A stretch of DNA of 64,000 nt from Actinorhabdospora filicis (GCF_030269765.1 NZ_BSTX01000003.1:372001-436000); one strand, 5' to 3'; counted from the stretch's first letter, positions 51,403 through 59,657 are shown. Made by a program: numbers and translations. The notes: generated by a model from the letters alone, not told the origin.

Positions 51403-53907
51403 ATGGACGGCGTGAATCTCCTCGACGTGCTGCCCGCCAACGCCGACCCCGACGACGTCTTCGACGCCTACTCCTCGTGGGTCGCCGAGCAGGGCATCAC
51501 CCTCTACGAGGCCCAGGAAGAGGCCCTCATGGAGGTCGTCGCGGGCAACAACGTGATCGTGAACACCCCCACCGGCTCCGGCAAGAGCCTCATCGCCGCC
51601 GGCGCGCACTTCGCCGCCATCGCCGCCGACCGCACCACCTTCTACACCGCGCCCATCAAGGCCCTGGTCAGCGAGAAGTTCTTCGACCTGTGCGCGCGCT
51701 TCGGCACCGACAATGTCGGCATGATGACCGGGGACGCCTCGGTCAACCCGTTCGCGCCCATCATCTGCTGCACCGCCGAGGTCCTGGCCAACATCGCGCT
51801 GCGCGACGGCGACTACGCCGACGTCGGCCAGGTCGTCATGGACGAGTTCCACTTCTACGCCGAACCCGAGCGCGGCTGGGCGTGGCAGGTGCCGCTGCTG
51901 GAGCTGCCGCACACCCAGTTCATCCTCATGTCGGCCACCCTCGGCGACGTCGCCCGCTTCGAAGAGGACCTCACCCGCCGCACCGGGCGCCCCACCGTCA
52001 CCGTCAAGTCGGCGCACCGCCCGGTCCCGCTGCTCTACAACTACTCGATGAACACCCTCACCTCGACGCTGGAGGAGATGCTCTCCACCAAGCAGGCACC
52101 GGTGTACATCGTGCACTTCACCCAGGCCGCCGCCATCGAGCAGGCGCAGGCGCTGATGAGCATCAACATGTCCACCCGCGAGGAAAAGGACCGGATCGCC
52201 GCCCTCATCGGCGACTTCCGCTTCACCACCAAGTTCGGCCGGACCCTGTCCCGCCTCGTCCGGCACGGCATCGGCGTCCACCACGCCGGGATGCTGCCCA
52301 AGTACCGCCGCCTCGTGGAGCGCCTCGCCCAGTCCGGCCTCCTCAAGGTCATCTGCGGCACCGACACCCTCGGCGTCGGCGTGAACGTGCCCATCCGCAC
52401 CGTCCTGTTCACCGCCCTCTCCAAGTACGACGGCCGCCGCGTCCGCCGCCTGCGCGCCCGCGAGTTCCACCAGATCGCCGGACGGGCCGGGCGCGCCGGA
52501 TTCGACACCGTCGGCTACGTCGTCGCCCAGGCACCCGAGCACGTCATCGAGAACGAGAAGGCGCTCGCCAAGATCGGCGACGACCCGAAACGCCGTCGCG
52601 GCTACGCGCGCAAGAAGCCGCCGGAGGGCTTCGTCGGCTGGAGCGAGGAGACCTTCACCAACCTCCAGGAGGCCGAGCCGGAGCCGCTGGTCTCGCGCTT
52701 CGCGGTGTCCAACTCGATGCTGCTGAACGTGATCGCCCGCCCCGGCGACCCGTTCCAGGCGATGCGGCGGCTGCTCACCGACAACCACTCCGACGCCAAG
52801 GAGCAGCGCCGCCTGATCCGCCAGGCGATCGCGATGTACCGGTCCCTGCTGGCCGCCGGTGTCGTGGAGAAACTCGACGAGCCCGACGAGAACGGCCGCA
52901 CCGTCCGCCTCACCGTCGACCTCCAGGCCGACTTCGCGCTCAACCAGCCCCTGTCGTCCTTCGCGCTGGCCGCGCTGGAGCTGCTCGACGCCGAGGACGG
53001 CGACTACGCCCTCGACGTCCTGTCGGTAATCGAGTCGACGCTGGAGGACCCGCGCACGATCCTGGCCGCGCAGCAGAACAAGGCCCGCGCGGCGGCGATC
53101 GCGGCGATGAAGGCCGACGGCGTGGAGTACGAGGAGCGCATGGAGCGCATCCAGGAGGTCACCCACCCCAAGCCGCTCACCGAGCTCCTCGAAGGCGCCT
53201 TCGAGACCTACCGGCGCGGCCACCCGTGGGTCGCCGACCATCCGCTGAGCCCGAAGTCGGTCGCGCGCGACCTGTACGAGCGGGCCATGAACTTCGGTGA
53301 GTTCGTGTCCTTCTACGAGCTGGCGCGCGGCGAGGGCCTGGTCCTGCGCTACCTCGCCGGGGCGTACAAGGCCCTCGACCAGACCGTCCCCGACGACGCC
53401 AAGACCGAAGAGGTCCACGACCTCGTGGCCTGGCTGGGCGAGCTGGTGCGCCAGGTCGACTCCAGCCTGCTGGACGAGTGGGAGCAGCTGTCCCACCCCG
53501 ACCCCGACAACCCGCCCACCGAGATGCGCGAGACGACCACCGCCGTCACCGCCAACACGCGCGCCTTCCGCGTCCTGGTCCGCAACGCGATGTACCGGCA
53601 CGTGGAACTGGCCGCGCTGGACCGTCCCGCCGAGCTGGCCGGGCTGGAGACGGGCCTGTCGGAGGACGAGTGGGCCGACGCGCTCGACGCCTACTACGAC
53701 GAGCACGACGTGATCGGCACCGGCCCCGACTCGCGTGGGCCCAAGATGCTGTCGATCGAGGAGAAGCAGGGCGTGTGGGAGGTCCGGCAGGTCCTCCACG
53801 ACCCCGCCGGGGACCTCGACTGGGCGATCCTCGCCGAGGTCGACCTGGCGGCCTCCGATGAGGCCGGGGAGGCCGTCGTCCGTGTCACCGCGATGGAGCG
53901 AATGTAA
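51403..53907 (+). CDS. DEAD/DEAH-box helicase, Ski2-like with DUF3516-type C-terminus
   Basis: An 834-residue superfamily 2 helicase. Walker A NTPTGSGKS near 55, motif II MDEFHFYAEPERG near 145 (DEFH), motif III MSATLGD near 178, motif VI HQIAGRAGRAGFD near 352 (the RAGRAG of Ski2-type helicases). The C-terminal ~450 residues (helical WH-like and ratchet-like regions) match actinomycete DUF3516 proteins. The ATG at 51403 has GGGGA just ahead; GTG at 51412 is an alternative. It abuts trmB without a gap, so it is co-transcribed and may act in RNA metabolism, although its position after Ku leaves DNA repair open. Confidence 0.9.
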   Translation: MDGVNLLDVLPANADPDDVFDAYSSWVAEQGITLYEAQEEALMEVVAGNNVIVNTPTGSGKSLIAAGAHFAAIAADRTTFYTAPIKALVSEKFFDLCARFGTDNVGMMTGDASVNPFAPIICCTAEVLANIALRDGDYADVGQVVMDEFHFYAEPERGWAWQVPLLELPHTQFILMSATLGDVARFEEDLTRRTGRPTVTVKSAHRPVPLLYNYSMNTLTSTLEEMLSTKQAPVYIVHFTQAAAIEQAQALMSINMSTREEKDRIAALIGDFRFTTKFGRTLSRLVRHGIGVHHAGMLPKYRRLVERLAQSGLLKVICGTDTLGVGVNVPIRTVLFTALSKYDGRRVRRLRAREFHQIAGRAGRAGFDTVGYVVAQAPEHVIENEKALAKIGDDPKRRRGYARKKPPEGFVGWSEETFTNLQEAEPEPLVSRFAVSNSMLLNVIARPGDPFQAMRRLLTDNHSDAKEQRRLIRQAIAMYRSLLAAGVVEKLDEPDENGRTVRLTVDLQADFALNQPLSSFALAALELLDAEDGDYALDVLSVIESTLEDPRTILAAQQNKARAAAIAAMKADGVEYEERMERIQEVTHPKPLTELLEGAFETYRRGHPWVADHPLSPKSVARDLYERAMNFGEFVSFYELARGEGLVLRYLAGAYKALDQTVPDDAKTEEVHDLVAWLGELVRQVDSSLLDEWEQLSHPDPDNPPTEMRETTTAVTANTRAFRVLVRNAMYRHVELAALDRPAELAGLETGLSEDEWADALDAYYDEHDVIGTGPDSRGPKMLSIEEKQGVWEVRQVLHDPAGDLDWAILAEVDLAASDEAGEAVVRVTAMERM

Positions 53908-54612
53908 GTGAGCACCGAACAGATCCCGCAGGACCGCACGGAGCACCCGCAGGCCCGTATTCGCACGTTCATGGCCCGCCGTGGCCGGGTCAGCGGACGC
54001 CACGAGGAGGGCCTGGAGCGCTTCATGCCCGTCTACGGCGTGGACGGGGCGGTGCCCTTCGACGCCCAGAAGGCCTACGGCCGCAAGGCACCGATGGTGC
54101 TGGAGATCGGCAGCGGCATGGGCGACGCGACCGCCGCGATGGCCGAGGCCGATCCCGGCCGCGACTACCTGGCGGTGGAGATCCACCCGCCGGGCATCGC
54201 CAACCTCCTGTGGCTGATCGAGGAGAAGGGGCTGTCGAACCTGCGCATCTACGACGGCGACGCCCTCGACTTCGCCGGCACCGCCCTCAAGGAGGACTCC
54301 CTGGCGGCGGTGCACGTCTACTTCCCCGACCCCTGGCCGAAGCCGCGCCACCACAAGCGCCGCATCATCAGCCCCGAGCGGGTCGCGCTGCTGCGCTCCC
54401 GGCTGGCCGTGGGCGGCTACATCCACTGCGCCACCGACTGGGTGGAGTACGCCGAGCAGATGCTCCGGGTGCTCACCGCCGACCCGGGCCTGGGCAACAC
54501 CTCCGAGGCGTACGCCCCGCGTCCGGACCACCGGCCGCTCACCAAGTTCGAGAAGCGCGGGGTCGAGGCCGGGCGGGAGATCCGCGACCTGGTGTTCCAG
54601 CGGGTGCGGTGA
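53908..54612 (+). CDS. trmB: tRNA (guanine-N7)-methyltransferase
   Basis: A 234-residue SAM-dependent enzyme that methylates G46 of tRNA. SAM loop VLEIGSGMGDATAAMA near 64-79, the family-defining catalytic loop FPDPWPKPRHHKRR near 138-151, and the terminal signature DHRPLTKFEKRG near 210-221. GTG start directly after the helicase stop codon (no gap). The overlap GTGA with the following PLP enzyme makes a three-gene operon. Confidence 0.95.
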   Translation: MSTEQIPQDRTEHPQARIRTFMARRGRVSGRHEEGLERFMPVYGVDGAVPFDAQKAYGRKAPMVLEIGSGMGDATAAMAEADPGRDYLAVEIHPPGIANLLWLIEEKGLSNLRIYDGDALDFAGTALKEDSLAAVHVYFPDPWPKPRHHKRRIISPERVALLRSRLAVGGYIHCATDWVEYAEQMLRVLTADPGLGNTSEAYAPRPDHRPLTKFEKRGVEAGREIRDLVFQRVR

Positions 54613-55487
54613 CACCGGCGCTACCTTCGCCCCTGCACGACATCGGGGGCGGCGTCCTGCTCAAACGCGACGACCTCATCCACCCGCTGCTGCCGGGCAA
54701 CAAGTGGCGCAAGCTCCACCTCAACCTGGCCGCCGCCGAGGCCGCCGGGGCGAGCGCGCTGCTGACCTTCGGCGGCGCCTACAGCAACCACCTGCGGGCC
54801 GTGGCGGCGGCGGGACGGGCGCGGGGGCTGCGCACCGTCGGCGTCGTGCGGGGTGAGGAGCACGCGCCGCTGAACCCGTCGCTGGCCTTCTGCGCCGCGC
54901 AGGGCATGGAACTGTCCTATCTGGACCGCGCGAGCTACCGCCGCAAGGACGACCCGGAGGTCCTGGCCGCCCTCCTCGACCGGCACGGCCCGGCGTTCGT
55001 GGTGCCCGAGGGCGGCGCCAACGCCGATGGGGCGCGCGGTTGCGTCCCCATCGCCGCCGAGATCGACGTGCCCTACGACCTGCTGGTGTGCCCGGTGGGC
55101 ACCGGCACGACCCTGGCCGGGCTCGCGCACGGCACCACCGCCGAGGTCGCCGGGGTGTGCGTGCTGAAGGGCGCGCAGTACCTCGACGAGCGGATCGCGC
55201 TGCTCCAGCGGGAGACCTTCGGCGAGACCGGCGGCAACTGGCGCGTCGACCACCGCTTCCACCACGGCGGCTTCGCCAAGACGCCCGCCGAACTGGCCGA
55301 CTTCGCGGCGGACTTCGCCGCCGAGCACGGCTGGCGTCCCGAGCCGGTCTACGTCGCCAAGGCCCTCTACGCCGTCCTGCGCGGCGGCCTGGGCGCCGGG
55401 CGGCGGGTCGTCGTGCTCGTGACGGGCTTAGCCCCGTCCACCGAGAGATCCACTGTGTCCGGTGTCTCCCGGCCGAACCACTGTTGA
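54609..55487 (+). CDS. ACC deaminase/D-cysteine desulfhydrase-family PLP enzyme
   Basis: A 292-residue fold-type II PLP enzyme. The Schiff-base Lys is in LLPGNKWRKLHLNL (about residue 31), substrate loop TFGGAYSNHLRAVAAAG near 57-73, and PLP phosphate loop VGTGTTLAGLAHG near 162. Family members degrade D-cysteine or 1-aminocyclopropane-1-carboxylate; which one is unclear. Starts with GTG inside the trmB stop. The C-terminus after 280 is poorly conserved and possibly extended. Confidence 0.88.
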   Translation: MTPALPSPLHDIGGGVLLKRDDLIHPLLPGNKWRKLHLNLAAAEAAGASALLTFGGAYSNHLRAVAAAGRARGLRTVGVVRGEEHAPLNPSLAFCAAQGMELSYLDRASYRRKDDPEVLAALLDRHGPAFVVPEGGANADGARGCVPIAAEIDVPYDLLVCPVGTGTTLAGLAHGTTAEVAGVCVLKGAQYLDERIALLQRETFGETGGNWRVDHRFHHGGFAKTPAELADFAADFAAEHGWRPEPVYVAKALYAVLRGGLGAGRRVVVLVTGLAPSTERSTVSGVSRPNHC

Positions 55488-55529
55488 TCTTCGACGTGTC
55501 TCTTCGGTGACCACCCCGAAAGGATGCGC

Positions 55530-56537
55530 ATGACCACCATGAAGCGACGCGGAGTCCTGGGTCTCGGCGTCACCGCCGCCACCGGCCTCGCCCTGCCCGC
55601 CGCCCCCGCGTCCGCCGCCGAGGACGACGCCGCCCCGGCGTACTCCGCCGCCGACGCCGCCCGCCGGATCGCCCGCGTCTACGCCCGCGAGACCGCGCGC
55701 GCCGGGGGCACCTGGCACGCCCACATCACCGTCACCGGCGCCGACGGCGTGCCCGTGGTCGCCGTCGACGACAAGTCCGACGTCGTGGTGTCGGCCTTGA
55801 GCACCAACAAACTGCCCGTCGCGCTGGCCGTCCTGGACCGGGTCGACAAGGGACTGGCGAGCCTGGCGGCCACCGTCGACGTCAAGGACCCCTTCATCGT
55901 CTGGGACGGCGACGGCGTCATCCCCCTCGACGGCGCCTACCCCAGCACGATCGTCCTCGGGCACGCGCTGTCGCTGCTGCTGAGCATCTCCGAGGACACC
56001 TCCTCGCGCCTGTGCTCCCAGGTCGTCACCGCCGCCGAGGTCAACGCGTTCCTCACCGCCAAGGGCTTCGCCCGGACGCAGGTGGAGCCGATCCCCGACT
56101 CCCGCCGCTGGTACCTCGGCGACACCACCGCCCGCGAGATGCACGGCGTGTGGCGGGGACTGGTGCGCGGCGAGATCGTCTCCCGCGCCTCCTCCGACCA
56201 CCTCCTGCGCGTGCTGGCCTCCCCCGACGCGTTCCACGAGGGCGTCCGCCGCCACCTGAGCACCACCGAACGCGCCCGCGTGGCCACCAAGGCCGGCTGG
56301 CTGGAGAACGACGGCCGCCACGAGGCCGGGGTCATCTTCGACGCCGCGGGCGCCCCCGTCGTCGGCTACTCCATGTACGCCTTCCACCCCGGGCACACCA
56401 CCGACTACACCGGCAACCACCCGCTCATCGAGGCCCGGGCGCGCATGGGCCGCGCGTTCTTCACCACCGTGGAGAAGCTGACCGGCGCGCCCGGCCACCC
56501 CCACCCGCCGCGCACCTACAACCCCTCGAACGGCTGA
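55530..56537 (+). CDS. Tat-exported class A beta-lactamase-like serine hydrolase
   Basis: A 335-residue exported protein. Twin-arginine signal MKRRGVLGLGVTAATGLAL with cleavage near ASAAE (about residue 29). The mature domain is class A-like: SxxK motif ALSTNKLPVALAV near 89 (STNK), the second motif SISEDTSSRLC near 154 has SED where class A enzymes have SDN, and KTG is replaced by KAGWLEND near 254. ATG at 55530 has GAAAGG 6 nt upstream. Such divergent members may be esterases or penicillin-binding hydrolases rather than true beta-lactamases. Confidence 0.83.
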   Translation: MTTMKRRGVLGLGVTAATGLALPAAPASAAEDDAAPAYSAADAARRIARVYARETARAGGTWHAHITVTGADGVPVVAVDDKSDVVVSALSTNKLPVALAVLDRVDKGLASLAATVDVKDPFIVWDGDGVIPLDGAYPSTIVLGHALSLLLSISEDTSSRLCSQVVTAAEVNAFLTAKGFARTQVEPIPDSRRWYLGDTTAREMHGVWRGLVRGEIVSRASSDHLLRVLASPDAFHEGVRRHLSTTERARVATKAGWLENDGRHEAGVIFDAAGAPVVGYSMYAFHPGHTTDYTGNHPLIEARARMGRAFFTTVEKLTGAPGHPHPPRTYNPSNG

Positions 56538-56543
56538 GACGGC

Positions 56544-56588
56544 GAGGTCGGCCTCCCGGACGCCGCGAGTGTCCGGGAGGCCGACCTC
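56544..56588. other. Long perfect inverted repeat (18-bp stem)
   Basis: GAGGTCGGCCTCCCGGAC and its exact complement separated by a 9-nt loop, 6 bp after the beta-lactamase-like stop codon. It lacks a T-tract. It could be a GC-type terminator of the preceding gene or a repeat element; no second copy was noticed in this window. Confidence 0.6.
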
Positions 56589-56632
56589 ATCGACGTCCAC
56601 CTCTGCACCGTCATGAACCCCGGCGAGCTCAC

Positions 56633-56638
56633 TAGCCT
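56633..56638 (+). promoter_or_regulatory. Relic -10 box before the methyltransferase remnant
   Basis: TAGCCT followed by 7 nt and the ATG at 56646, the same leaderless geometry as active genes in the window, indicating the remnant was once expressed. Confidence 0.45.
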
Positions 56639-56645
56639 CACCCGA

Positions 56646-56851
56646 ATGCAGTGGACCAACGAAAAGGCCGCCGCCCAATGGGAGCACGTGCCACCCGAGA
56701 TCGCCGAGGCCATGGCCGATGACGGCGACTTCGCCAAACGCCACCTCGCCAACCCCCGGCCATGCGCGCCTGCGTCGAGGCACTCGTCCCCGGCGGCCTG
56801 TTCGTCTTCGCCGTCACCCACCCCGCCTTCGAGGGACCCGGCGAGCGGTGA
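56646..56851 (+). pseudogene. Decayed class I SAM methyltransferase
   Basis: The first ~37 codons (MQWTNEKAAAQWEHV, then PPEIAEAMADDGDFAKRHL) look like the N-terminus of an actinomycete class I methyltransferase. At about 56755-56762 the frame changes and a 29-codon piece follows, MRACVEALVPGGLFVFAVTH plus PAFEGPGER, matching the post-motif II strand of the same family, then a stop. The SAM-binding core and the C-terminus are absent. An internal deletion plus truncation explains it best. It overlaps no functional gene and lies tail-to-tail with the cysteine-rich peptide gene. Confidence 0.7.
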
Positions 56852-56894
56852 CCGGGGCCCACCCGGTCATGCCGCCCGGGTGGGCCGGGCACGA

Positions 56895-57056
56895 TCAGCA
56901 GCAGGTGTCGAAGCGGTAGCACCCGCGCTGGGTACAGCAGTACCAGTAACAGTCGGTGAGATCGCAGATGTAGGGGCTGCACGTCTCCGCGCTCGCCTCC
57001 GCCTTGGGGGCGAGCACGCCGAGCAGCCGGTCGGCGAGCTTGTTGATCGCGGTCAT
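56895..57056 (-). CDS. Cysteine-rich 53-residue peptide, candidate RiPP precursor
   Basis: The peptide has a helical, charged leader-like N-terminus MTAINKLADRLLGVL then APKAEASA, and a short C-terminal region from residue 24 with eight cysteines at 26, 31, 36, 40, 41, 46, 52 and 53 plus many Tyr/Trp/Asp. This split of leader and Cys-rich core is that of ribosomally made, modified peptides or of small secreted-like disulfide or metal-binding peptides. AAGGAGG lies 5-6 nt upstream of the ATG, a very strong site. No modifying enzyme, protease or transporter is adjacent; neighbours are the methyltransferase remnant and a GNAT gene. I cannot assign a family with certainty. Confidence 0.72.
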   Translation of the reverse strand: MTAINKLADRLLGVLAPKAEASAETCSPYICDLTDCYWYCCTQRGCYRFDTCC

Positions 57057-57194
57057 GGGTGACCTCCTTGTCCGTCGGCCCGACGGGCCGGGAATGGTTC
57101 CGGCCAAGGTATCGACGGCCGTGATCTCCCGCCTCCCGGCTTCACGTAACGGATGAATCGGGCGAACGGGTCCGGCACCATCGGCCGATCCCAC

Positions 57195-57208
57195 TGAGAG
57201 CGCTCTCA
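57195..57208. promoter_or_regulatory. LacI/GalR-family operator (CebR-box-like)
   Basis: TGAGAGCGCTCTCA is a perfect 14-bp palindrome with the central CG of LacI-family sites. It differs by one symmetrical base from the Streptomyces CebR box TGGGAGCGCTCCCA. It lies 15 bp before the GNAT start at 57224. Confidence 0.7.
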
Positions 57209-57223
57209 AGCCACCATGTCCGC

Positions 57224-57829
57224 ATGACCGCCTTCATCCGCCCCTACCGTCCCGCCGACGAGCCGGAGCTGCGCGACATCTGCGTCAGCACCGTCCACCT
57301 CGGCGGTGACGGGCGTCCCCACTACCGCGATCCGGGCATGCTGCCGGAGATCTTCGCGGTGCCCTACGTCGTCCTTGATCCCGATCTCGCGTTCGTCGTG
57401 GACGACGGCGGGCGCGCGGTCGGCTACATCGTCGGCACCGCCGACACCGCGCGCTTCGTCCGCCGGTTCCGGCAGGAATGGCTGCCGCGCGTCTCCGGGC
57501 GCTATCCGCGCCTGCCGGGCGAGCCGCGCGACGGCGACGAGATGATGCGCGAGCTGCTGCACACCCCCGAGCGCATGGTCCTGCCCGAGCTCGCCGACCA
57601 CCCCGCGCACCTGCACATCGACCTGCTGCCCGGCCATCAGCGCGCCGGTCACGGCCGCCGCCTCATCGACACGCTGGTGGCGGCGCTCAAGGCCAAGGGG
57701 GTGAGCGGCCTGCATCTGGCGATGGTCACCGAGAACACCGCCGCGCGCGCCTTCTACGACCGGGTCGGGTTCGGCGTCATCGACGTCCCCGACCCGGGCA
57801 ACCTGACCTATCTCGGGATGCGCTGGTAG
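57224..57829 (+). CDS. GNAT N-acetyltransferase, OGA C-terminal-like
   Basis: A 201-residue acetyltransferase like the C-terminal domain of O-GlcNAcase-type proteins. It begins IRPYRPADEPELRDICV, has a long middle insertion (FVRRFRQEWLPRVSGRYP), then motif A HLHIDLLPGHQRAGHGRRLIDTLV near 128-151 and NTAARAFYDRVGFGVI near 170-185. ATG at 57224. A LacI-type operator just upstream suggests sugar-linked control, fitting a role in amino-sugar or carbohydrate metabolism, but this is inference. Confidence 0.85.
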   Translation: MTAFIRPYRPADEPELRDICVSTVHLGGDGRPHYRDPGMLPEIFAVPYVVLDPDLAFVVDDGGRAVGYIVGTADTARFVRRFRQEWLPRVSGRYPRLPGEPRDGDEMMRELLHTPERMVLPELADHPAHLHIDLLPGHQRAGHGRRLIDTLVAALKAKGVSGLHLAMVTENTAARAFYDRVGFGVIDVPDPGNLTYLGMRW

Positions 57830-57830
57830 C

Positions 57831-58466
57831 TCAGGCGTCCGCGCGCTGCCCGGCCAGTTCACGGGCCAGCGCCAGGAACGCCCGGTCCCGGGGTCCCAGC
57901 GCGCGGAAGCCCGCCCACCCGGCGGCGCCCTCGGCGGTGCGGAAGCGGACGCGTCCCTCACCGTCGGCGTCGACGCCCTCGACCACCGCCCACGGCAGGA
58001 CGTGCCGCCCGCGCCGCAGCCCGGCGGCGTCGGCGGTCAGCCGTCCCACCGTCACCGTGCCGCCTTCGGCGACGGCCGTGCGGAACCCGTTCAGCCGCAG
58101 CCGTGTCACGATCTCCCGCGCCTCGGCGGCGAAGGCGGCCAGCTCGCCGCCGCACAGGAAGATCCGCGTCCCGTCGAGGAGCTGCACGGCCACGGCCTCA
58201 CCCGTGCCGAGCACCTCCACGTCGTCCACCTGTGTCCACAGTGCCCATTCAGTGCCGTGGCCGCCGGGATAGGTCTTGGCGAAACCGTTGGCGTGGACGG
58301 TGAGGGTCTTGCCGCCGTCCAGGCGCAGGACGCACGGCGTCCCGCTCAGCCCGCTCGGCCCCGGCCGCGCCGCCACCCACCCGCGCCTGCGCGCCGCCGC
58401 GCGCGTCAGCGCGGCGATCGCGGCGAGGGCGGCGACGGCGATGGCCGCGGCGATTCCGTACTCCAT
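57831..58466 (-). CDS. Membrane-anchored protein with PH-like domain
   Basis: A 211-residue protein. One N-terminal hydrophobic helix (about 4-22, GIAAAIAVAALAAIAAL) followed by basic residues, then a soluble domain of beta-strands with repeated patterns RLDGGKTLTVHANGFAKTY and LLDGTRIFLCGGELAAFAAEA, typical of PH-like or DUF6585-type bacterial proteins. ATG at 58466 with AAAGGGGG upstream. It lies tail-to-tail with the GNAT gene and upstream of a terminator. Function unknown. Confidence 0.7.
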   Translation of the reverse strand: MEYGIAAAIAVAALAAIAALTRAAARRRGWVAARPGPSGLSGTPCVLRLDGGKTLTVHANGFAKTYPGGHGTEWALWTQVDDVEVLGTGEAVAVQLLDGTRIFLCGGELAAFAAEAREIVTRLRLNGFRTAVAEGGTVTVGRLTADAAGLRRGRHVLPWAVVEGVDADGEGRVRFRTAEGAAGWAGFRALGPRDRAFLALARELAGQRADA

Positions 58467-58538
58467 GGCCGGCACCCCCTTTCGTGCGTTCTCTCTCCAT
58501 AGTGGACGCACGGGTCAAGGGGAATGTTTCCACGAAAA

Positions 58539-58572
58539 GGGAACCGGCCGCGCGGACACGCGGCCGGTTCCC
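58539..58572 (-). terminator. Intrinsic terminator of the ECF sigma/anti-sigma-like operon
   Basis: Perfect 14-bp stem GGGAACCGGCCGCG with 6-nt loop and its complement, about 18 bp after the stop at 58590 in the minus direction, followed on the minus strand by CTTTTC. Clear Rho-independent form. Confidence 0.8.
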
Positions 58573-58589
58573 CGGGGAGGGAGGAGTGG

Positions 58590-59657
58590 TCAGTTGCCGG
58601 GGATGAGCGGGAACTCCGAGTGCGCGCCGCCCGGGTCACCACCGGGCGAGACACCCGTCACCCACGGCCCGGGATCGCCGTAGACGGCCGGTTCGAGGTG
58701 GCAGCTGAGCCACAGGTTGACCGTCGTCTCACCGATCAGCTCGTCATCGGTGGCGTAGAAGCCCTCCGGTGGCGAGACGATCATCGGAGTGCCGTCGCGG
58801 CCGGTGAAGTAGATCGCGTGGGCCGATCCACTGTCGGCCTCGGTGCCGACCAGATACCCCTTCTTTCCGTAGAAGTCGATCTCACGCGCCCCCTCGGGGG
58901 GCGAGTCGGTCGCCGGACGGCCCCACTCGCGCATGGTGCCGATGCTGCTGTTGCAGAAGACGCCGGGCCCCGCCTCGTACAGGCCCTCCGTGAAACGCTT
59001 GACCTGCGCCACGGACAGCAGGTGCGCGCGCACCCGCCACTCACGGCCCAGCTCCGACCAGGAGAGCACGATGTCGTCGCCGGTGACCTTGATCCGGCCA
59101 GGCGCACCCCGGATGGTGAGCTCCTCACCGTCGGTGAGGGAAACGCCCGGGCCGGTGTCGTAGACCAGCGAGGACCGCACCGGGGACGCGCCGCCGTAGA
59201 TCTGCTCGTCGGTCGCCCCGTTCTGGGGGGTGTACAGGAACCCGAAGGTGTAGACCCGCCCGTCGAGGGTGTACCAGTAGTCGCCGGCGAACCCCTCGGG
59301 CACCGAATCCTCGTCGCCCAGCGGGTTCCCGGGATAGAGGGGGAAGCTGGTGAGCTCACCGGGCGGCGGCATCAGCTTCAGGAAATAGGGGTACTCCGCC
59401 GAGGAGGAGGCCGACGGCTCCGCCGCCACCGACGTCCCTTCCCCGCCCAGGTTCTGCACCGCGACCACACCCGTGGCCGCCAGCACCGCCAGCGCGCCGG
59501 CGGTGATCCCGGTGCGCCGCTGCAGCATCCGCCTGCTGCGCCGGTGCACGTTCCCGAGGAGCGCGTGCCCGTCGGGCGCCTCCCCGGCTCGGCCGTCGAA
59601 GAGCGCGCGCAGCTCCTCGCCGTCCTTCTCGTCTCTCATGTCCATGTTCCGCTCCAT
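58590..59657 (-). CDS. CU044_5270-family membrane protein coupled to ECF sigma, candidate anti-sigma
   Basis: A 355-residue single-pass protein. Cytoplasmic N-terminus 1-45 (MRDEKDGEELRALFDGRAGEAP, NVHRRSRRML), TM helix about 50-68 (TAGALAVLAATGVVAVQ), then a ~280-residue outer domain with few recognisable motifs and two or three Cys. This architecture is common for proteins encoded right after SigE-like ECF factors in actinomycetes and is usually thought to control them. The sigma stop TGATG overlaps the ATG at 59657; GTG at 59660 is an alternative. Confidence 0.8.
   Translation of the reverse strand: MERNMDMRDEKDGEELRALFDGRAGEAPDGHALLGNVHRRSRRMLQRRTGITAGALAVLAATGVVAVQNLGGEGTSVAAEPSASSSAEYPYFLKLMPPPGELTSFPLYPGNPLGDEDSVPEGFAGDYWYTLDGRVYTFGFLYTPQNGATDEQIYGGASPVRSSLVYDTGPGVSLTDGEELTIRGAPGRIKVTGDDIVLSWSELGREWRVRAHLLSVAQVKRFTEGLYEAGPGVFCNSSIGTMREWGRPATDSPPEGAREIDFYGKKGYLVGTEADSGSAHAIYFTGRDGTPMIVSPPEGFYATDDELIGETTVNLWLSCHLEPAVYGDPGPWVTGVSPGGDPGGAHSEFPLIPGN

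Noticed and set aside
50395..54615. 1406-codon minus-strand frame across Ku, helicase and trmB
   Set aside because: Antisense shadow with Leu/Val/Gly/His bias; the plus-strand genes have clear family motifs.
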